Source: Chromobotia macracanthus
Taxonomy: Eukaryota; Chordata; Actinopteri; Cypriniformes; Botiidae
DNA length: 64,000 bases
NCBI GenBank assembly: GCA_036877525.1
Contig: JAZGTH010000005.1
Location: 3,188,001 to 3,252,000 of the forward strand
Direction of reading: 5' to 3'
Shown: in pieces, positions 58,611 to 64,000 of the stretch
How the letters are laid out: each line of letters starts with the position of its first letter
How positions within the stretch are numbered: the stretch's first letter is position 1
Notes under the pieces: generated by a model
Databases searched by the model: none
Seen by the model: only the letters and a program-made list of their open reading frames with translations
Told to the model about the DNA's origin: nothing
Made by a program: the position numbers and the translations under genes

Positions 58611-60195
58611 GGCTGAAAATTGGGTTCAGATAGTGAATTTGAAGGGGAATTTCAAAATGTGCAGGATTTTCTTCATTCTGTACTCTAAAACTTATACAAC
58701 CGTTGTGTCATACAGTACAACTACATGTACAATCACATTTAGGTGATTAAGTATACTTGTAGTCAACTGTAGTACAACTGACTACAGTTCAGCAGAGTCT
58801 AATTGCTAATTGTTTTCAGTTTGGAGTATGTCAAGTTAAACCTATAATGCCTAATTTTAATAAACTGTTAAAGTGTAAATGAAACTGCAGATCCGTCCAG
58901 TGGACAACAGGTTTGTGTAACAGCTACAGTGCAAAATAAATTATAGTCTGCAGTTACTGTAGCTACTAGCATGGTAAATGTGGCACTTTTCGTATGGCAC
59001 TGAACTGCGGTTGTTAAGTTAAACTACTTGCAGCTTTGCTATAGTATGTTGCTGATCAGCTTTTATGTGTTATGACTTTTATGTGTTATGACTAGGTGTG
59101 TGACTTCATGTGTAGCCATTAACGTGGGTAAGAAGATTAAAATTATGTGGTAACAGGGTATGCGCACAAAAAATCTAAATAAAATGTAAATCAGATTAAA
59201 GACAGTTAGGGTAGTTCTTCAATAAGCATTCCATTTTAACCACCAAGAAACCTGTGAACCTAAACCTGTGTTTTTACCAAAACGTTGGCATAGTCTAAAT
59301 CCATAATAAAGGTTCATTGTTTAAATGTTTATTGTACTTTACACACAGCACCTTCACTTCCAAATGTATTGTACACAATTTCTCTGTGTTTTATTGAGGA
59401 ACAAATCAAGATCATTTTCCGTGGTAATTAACAGCAGGCTACAGATGCTCTCCAAAGAGGTGGTATTTTACCCAGAACATTCCTGCAAGGCTGTATTTAA
59501 AGGTAAAAACCAAAACCTAATCATTTAAAAGCGCATCATTACTGCTCAACCAACCATCAAATCTCAAGACATGAGACTTGATCAACACAAACTTCCAAAA
59601 TTAAAGGTATTTTAAAACCATATAAACATTTTTGGCATTAGTTACATTGTAATTTTGGTTGTTTTTTAAAAGGAATCAAGAGCACACAACAGAGACATTT
59701 TTATGTAAACTGACTGGAAATTCCAGACTAAGATTGCAGTTTCAGAACTGTTTTGCATTTGTGTATTAGGCAGCAGGGGACGTCCTTTGTAGTGGTTAGA
59801 AGAAAGAAGGTGGGGCTTTCTCTGACTGAATTAAAAGGGTTTATGAAATGAAGGGGGTGGTCTAAGACTGCTGTCAAAAGATGTGCCAGTGGGTAAGTTG
59901 AGCCGCCCCTGCTATTAAATGTGATGTGACTCATTGTGTGAATACAGTGACATTCTTTAACTTTAAGTAGAACTTTAAATAGAACTTTAAACAGATACAT
60001 TTGTATATGTGCCCATAGCACAATTCTAATAAGTTAAATGTAATGTGATATATTTGTGATAACCACATTTTTGGTTGACCGATAATGGTCTTGAATGGCC
60101 ATGAGAGCAATGTGCCCAATTATTTTGATAATCCAGATGTATAATACAATTTAAGGTTAAAATGTACACAGATTTGCTGAATTTAAATACATTTT
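58611..60195. other. Intergenic DNA without recognised features
   Basis: No gene or clear mobile element. Minor direct duplications (TTTTATGTGTTATGACT twice at 59060-59093; AACTTTAAATAGAACTTTAAA at 59969). Confidence 0.4.
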
Positions 60196-60199
60196 TTAA

Positions 60200-61245
60200 A
60201 TTTACAATTTACAATAACAATTTACATTTACATTGTCATTGTCATCGAGCCGATGAGCCAAGTCTACAAAGCTACATTTACAAGCAGACATTGTATTCTT
60301 CTACTAGAGACAAGATGAACTAGAGACAAGGAGATTTTTTTTGTGAGGATAGGACAGAGCGTTAGGGATTAGTCAGGTGTCTGCGAAATAGGTGTGTTTT
60401 GAGTAGTTTTTTAAAGGTTGTGATGGTCTCAGCAGATCAGGTGGAGGCTGGGAGTTCATTCCACCACAAAGGAACAGAATAGGTGAAAGTTTTACAGATT
60501 GATTTGGTGCCTCGTGGGGGAACAATCAGACGTCGCTCATTGACTGACCGTAGCTGTTGGGAGGGGACATATGTCTGGAGGAGTGAATTGAGGTAGGAGG
60601 GAGAGGTTCCGGTTACTGTCCTAAAGGCAAGTGTAAGAGATTTAAATTTGATGCGGGCGGCTACAGGTAGCCAGTGGAGTAAGGTCAGGAGGGGTGTGAC
60701 ATGGGCTGTTTTTGGTTGATTGAAGACCAGACATGCTGCAGGATTCTGGATCATTTGCAGGGGTTTGGTGGCATTGGCTGGAAGGCGAGCCAGAAGGGCA
60801 TTGCAGTAGTCCAAGCACTTGATATTACAAGTGCTTGGACTAGGAGCTGCGTTGCATGCTCGGACAGGAAGGGTCTGATTTTCCTGATGTTGTAAAGCAA
60901 ATACCTGCATGACCGAGAGATTGTTGCAATGTGTGGAGTGAATTTCAGCTGGTCATCAAACACCACCCCAAGGTTTCTAACGGACCGAGTGGGTGTAAGA
61001 GTGGATGATCCAAGTTCAACTGTGAAGTTGTGTTCCAATGATGGGTTGGCTGGTATTATCAGAAGTTTTGTCTTGCAGAGGTTGAGCTGTAGGTGCCATT
61101 TTATCATCCAGGCTGAGATGTCTAGGAGGCAGGCGGAGATCCGGGCAGCAATGGTGGGGTCATCGGACTGAAATGAATAATGAAGCTATGTATTATCTGC
61201 GTAGCAGTGGTATGAGAAGCCATGTGCTTTTAACTGGATTTAACA
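60200..61245 (-). pseudogene. L2/CR1-like LINE, 3' half, second copy
   Basis: Read on the minus strand from 61245, frames encode HLQLNLCKTKLLIIPANPSL, SVRNLGVVFDDQLKFTPHIA, RSCRYLLYNIRKIRPFLSEH, LDYCNALLARLPANATKPLQ, TPLLTLLHWLPVAARIKFKS and PSYLNSLLQTYVP, then SVPLWWNELPAS. This is the RT C-terminal and thumb-like region typical of these LINEs. The YADD motif would lie just upstream and is degraded. It ends in a TAAATGTAAATTGT-like tail at about 60210. Frameshifts mark it as dead. It belongs to the same family as 32300-33363, in opposite orientation. Confidence 0.9.
60807..60842. repeat. 15-bp-arm inverted repeat inside the LINE
   Basis: Arms at 60807-60821 and 60828-60842 are perfect reverse complements around a 6-base loop. 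The sister copy at about 33225-33260 lacks the second arm, so the symmetry arose after the copies diverged or in a later source element. Confidence 0.9.
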
Positions 61246-61249
61246 GTTA

Positions 61250-63940
61250 GATCCAGTGTTCTAATTTGATAGGACATTTCAAAAGTGCTCATATATGACC
61301 AGAATAGCACCAGGACTTTTTACTTGTATCACTATGCCACAGTGATGGGTGAAAAGGTATTATGACAAAGGTATCAATTTCCTTAGCAGGCATGTTACAG
61401 CAGACCAAGCTAATCACACGTTCAGTCAGACCCTTTCTCTCTGTCACTTTCTCACACATGTGCGTGTGTTTGTTGTTTTTAAGAACTAACAATATCAGCA
61501 CGCAGCCATTGTTTTGTGCTGCTTTGATATTCTGTGTAGTCATGGGCAGCAGTCAGATCAGCAGCCTCTAAGTCACATTAAATTTGTGCCTCACATGATC
61601 CCAAATGTTCATATATTTCCTTTCATTCCAAATCTCATGACCAGCTTTAGAGAAGAAAAGCCCTGCTTGTGTCTGTGACAGACAGAAGAGGACATCTAAA
61701 ACACACTACTGTGCTTCATCCTATTTGTGCCAAAGGACCATTTTAAACCCAAATCATGAATGAGGTCTCGATATTTCTACAGTCATGAGATTAGATAGAG
61801 AGCAACTAGAAACTTTTACTTAAGTCTCATCAGATTTTTCTCTTAAGATTTGAAAACTGTAGTCAGATTTGTCAAAATGTCATAGACAATAATCAAAAGT
61901 CAGAGATTTCAGTCTGAATGCAATGTCATATCAATTTTGCCAAACTCAAAATATATCGCTACCTTATGTTGTCAGTATAATGTTAATGTATAGCTCTACA
62001 TTAAATGTATAGGTTTACTGTGATTTATTGTTTGTGTATTTTGGTTTCTCTTAAGTCAATTTGAATAGTAGATGTAAACCCATTATAGTTGCATATTATA
62101 TTGTTATGTTATGCAATATTATTATATTGCAAAATAGTTCAGAGTGAAACAAGATATTCAATGATTGATTGTTTCCATCTGGAATTGATTGGCTTATGAA
62201 ACATGATGGTTTGTATCAGTGGGCTAGTGTTTAAGGAGGGTGTGTTGAAATGTAAGATGGATTTATGTCATACAAAAATAATTATTTTGTTCACTTATTA
62301 AAGTTTGATAAAAAATTATAAAGACATGAAAACTATGATTATAAACACACTATTTTGTGTTTATGTACTATTAATAATGTACTAATTACTCATGCACAAG
62401 CAGACCAGGAATGCATCTTTTCAATAACTTAAAAGTAATTAGTCAAAAAATTATTTCATGTTAATCCTTTTTGTGTTGTCTTATTGGAAACATTTGGGAA
62501 TGAAATGCACAACTATGACCACTATGAGTTTGGAGTCTAGAGATAGTCAAAGCCACAACCATCAGAGATTAAATCATAATCATAAATCATGCTCCAGGCC
62601 TAATTATTGGAGAATGTTTACCTCCATGTCCTGGTTTCTATCTCTAATGAAGGTTTAATGCAGGTCCTTATCCTCCTGTTTTCACATCTGTTAATATTTG
62701 GTTGTGTCAATTGCTGCAATCCCAGTTCCAGACATGTGTTAGCAGCGTTGTTTAAATGAAAGAAAATTGTTGATTTGAACATGGCTTCGTAAACAGCTGT
62801 GTCCATTGGAGATTGGGTAAGGGAACATCGCCTACAGTGCATTCTAATGGCTAATTAACATGGCCCTTCCTAATAGCCCATAATAACAGCATCAAATTGC
62901 CTCAACAAATAAACAAGAATTCTATTAAGAGAACAATGAACAAAGGTAATGAAATGCCTGTATATTATACATACAGAAAATAAAAAAATGTTTTATAACA
63001 ATTAACTTCAAGTCTTGCCACCGCAAAGTTTCTAAAACTGCAATTACATTCATTTTAGCAGTTTTTACACAAATACTGTTTTAAATACTCAAATACTTTA
63101 AAAACTGTTTTAAACATTTTTTTGAATTAGTCTTGGTATTTGGTATTTTGGTTAACAGACACACAACTCAAGGGTAAAAATAACAATTAAAACCATAGTT
63201 GTGACTCATGTTTTACTGTCAGCCAGACTGCAAGCACATTTACAACTACTGATTCTTTTCTGTTTTGTCATACTACATTAATACAATTTGATAATGAAGG
63301 ATTAATGCTTTGAACAAAACTGACATGTTTATTCAAATTTGACATGACTTGCCCCGTACTGTTAGTGCTATGGGGTGAATGATACTTCATATTGCATTGC
63401 TTGTTAAAGGAATTTTTTATATAAGATGACTATAATTGCCATGACATCTCGGTGTGTCACTAGCGTTTATGTGATTACCCTGATACAAGACTTTAAGAGC
63501 TGTCTGGAGTGAAGCAAAACTTACACGGCATATTTTGGTTTATACCAATGTCACATTGGGTTTATAGTGGAGTCACATTAACATCTGTTATGTCACATAT
63601 GACAATGAGCATGTCATATGGAGTACAAATGCATGATTGTATGCAAAGCCTGCAGTAAATTTTGACAGGTTCACAACACATTCTGTGTGGAAATGGGCCA
63701 AAACTGTTAATCCAGTCATGATTTAGTCACCTTACAGTATTGTTGCATCATTTAATGCTTGTCTTTTAGCTTGTGAAACACCCAAAATCAAAAACTGAAA
63801 TGTTGAGGCTATTTGTTCATTTCTGTCAGTTTTGAGTACGTCTATATTAAAAGATGACAAAATTAGGGTAGGACATTTCTGAGAGGCTACTAACAGCAAA
63901 ATAGCATAAAAGCATAATACACTCTCCATCCAGAGTGCTC
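61250..63940. other. Intergenic DNA without recognised features
   Basis: AT-rich sequence; no exon, RNA gene or identifiable element. Short open frames show no domains. Confidence 0.45.
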
Positions 63941-63961
63941 TCCATATATATATAGTGCTCT

Positions 63962-64000
<39 letters not shown>
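63930..64000. repeat. (TA)n microsatellite with duplicated AGTGCTCTCC unit
   Basis: AGTGCTCTCCATATATATAT occurs twice (63935 and 63954 onward), the second copy running into a (TA)n tract that continues past the window edge. Simple sequence; assembly errors are likely here. Confidence 0.9.

Noticed and set aside
1..64000. A novel defence, toxin or biosynthetic system
   Set aside because: Nothing in the window has operon-like clustering or unfamiliar multi-domain coding sequence. All long frames resolve to kctd16, yipf5, transposable elements or shadows.

Overview
This is a vertebrate, almost certainly teleost and most likely cypriniform, genomic window. It is AT-rich, intron-bearing and crowded with fish-type transposable elements: Tc1-like transposons, a DIRS1-like tyrosine-recombinase retrotransposon, non-LTR retrotransposons with the YADDTQLY signature, tRNA-headed SINEs, and short hairpin MITEs of the type common in carp-like fishes. 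No prokaryotic-style gene organisation is present.

Two real protein-coding genes can be supported, and they are divergently (head-to-head) arranged. (1) kctd16, minus strand. Its first coding exon (34082-34898, or to 34910 from an alternative start) carries the BTB/T1 domain and the H1 domain. Its last coding exon (3252-3712) carries the Ser-rich linker and the C-terminal H2 domain. The two exons join in phase across a 30.4-kb intron to give a 425-residue protein. (2) yipf5, plus strand. A non-coding first exon ends at 43511, and five coding exons lie between 44158 and 47537. They join in phase to give a 259-residue five-helix Yip1-family membrane protein of the early secretory pathway. A probable poly(A) signal lies at 48596. 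From memory, the YIPF5/KCTD16 neighbour pair is also head-to-head in mammals, so this looks like a conserved synteny block; the products have no known joint function.

Layout. 1-3.25 kb: downstream flank and probable 3' UTR of kctd16. 3.25-3.71 kb: last kctd16 exon. 3.7-34.1 kb: the kctd16 intron, holding a MITE (4.6-5.1), a DIRS-type terminal fragment (6.5-6.7), a truncated Tc1-like element with a large palindrome (7.1-7.5), a Ty3/gypsy pol fragment (10.1-10.6), an LTR-like block (10.6-11.2), a broken DIRS1-like element (14.3-17.2), a long-TIR MITE (18.4-18.7), a non-LTR element (19.7-20.5), a TIR element (24.2-25.1) and an L2/CR1-like LINE (32.3-33.4). 34.1-34.9 kb: first coding kctd16 exon. 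35-43.4 kb: the intergenic interval with an LTR and two Tc1-like transposase remnants. 43.4-48.6 kb: yipf5. 48.6-64 kb: gene-free, repeat-rich DNA with a solo LTR flanked by a 5-bp target-site duplication (58.0-58.6) and a second copy of the L2-like LINE on the opposite strand (60.2-61.2).

I found no evidence of a previously undescribed biological system. The most useful observations are the long-range exon pairing of kctd16, a read-through reading frame that would make a KCTD12-like form lacking H2, the solo LTR with its target-site duplication, several local inverted repeats that look like template-switch scars, and several dispersed repeat families recurring within the window.
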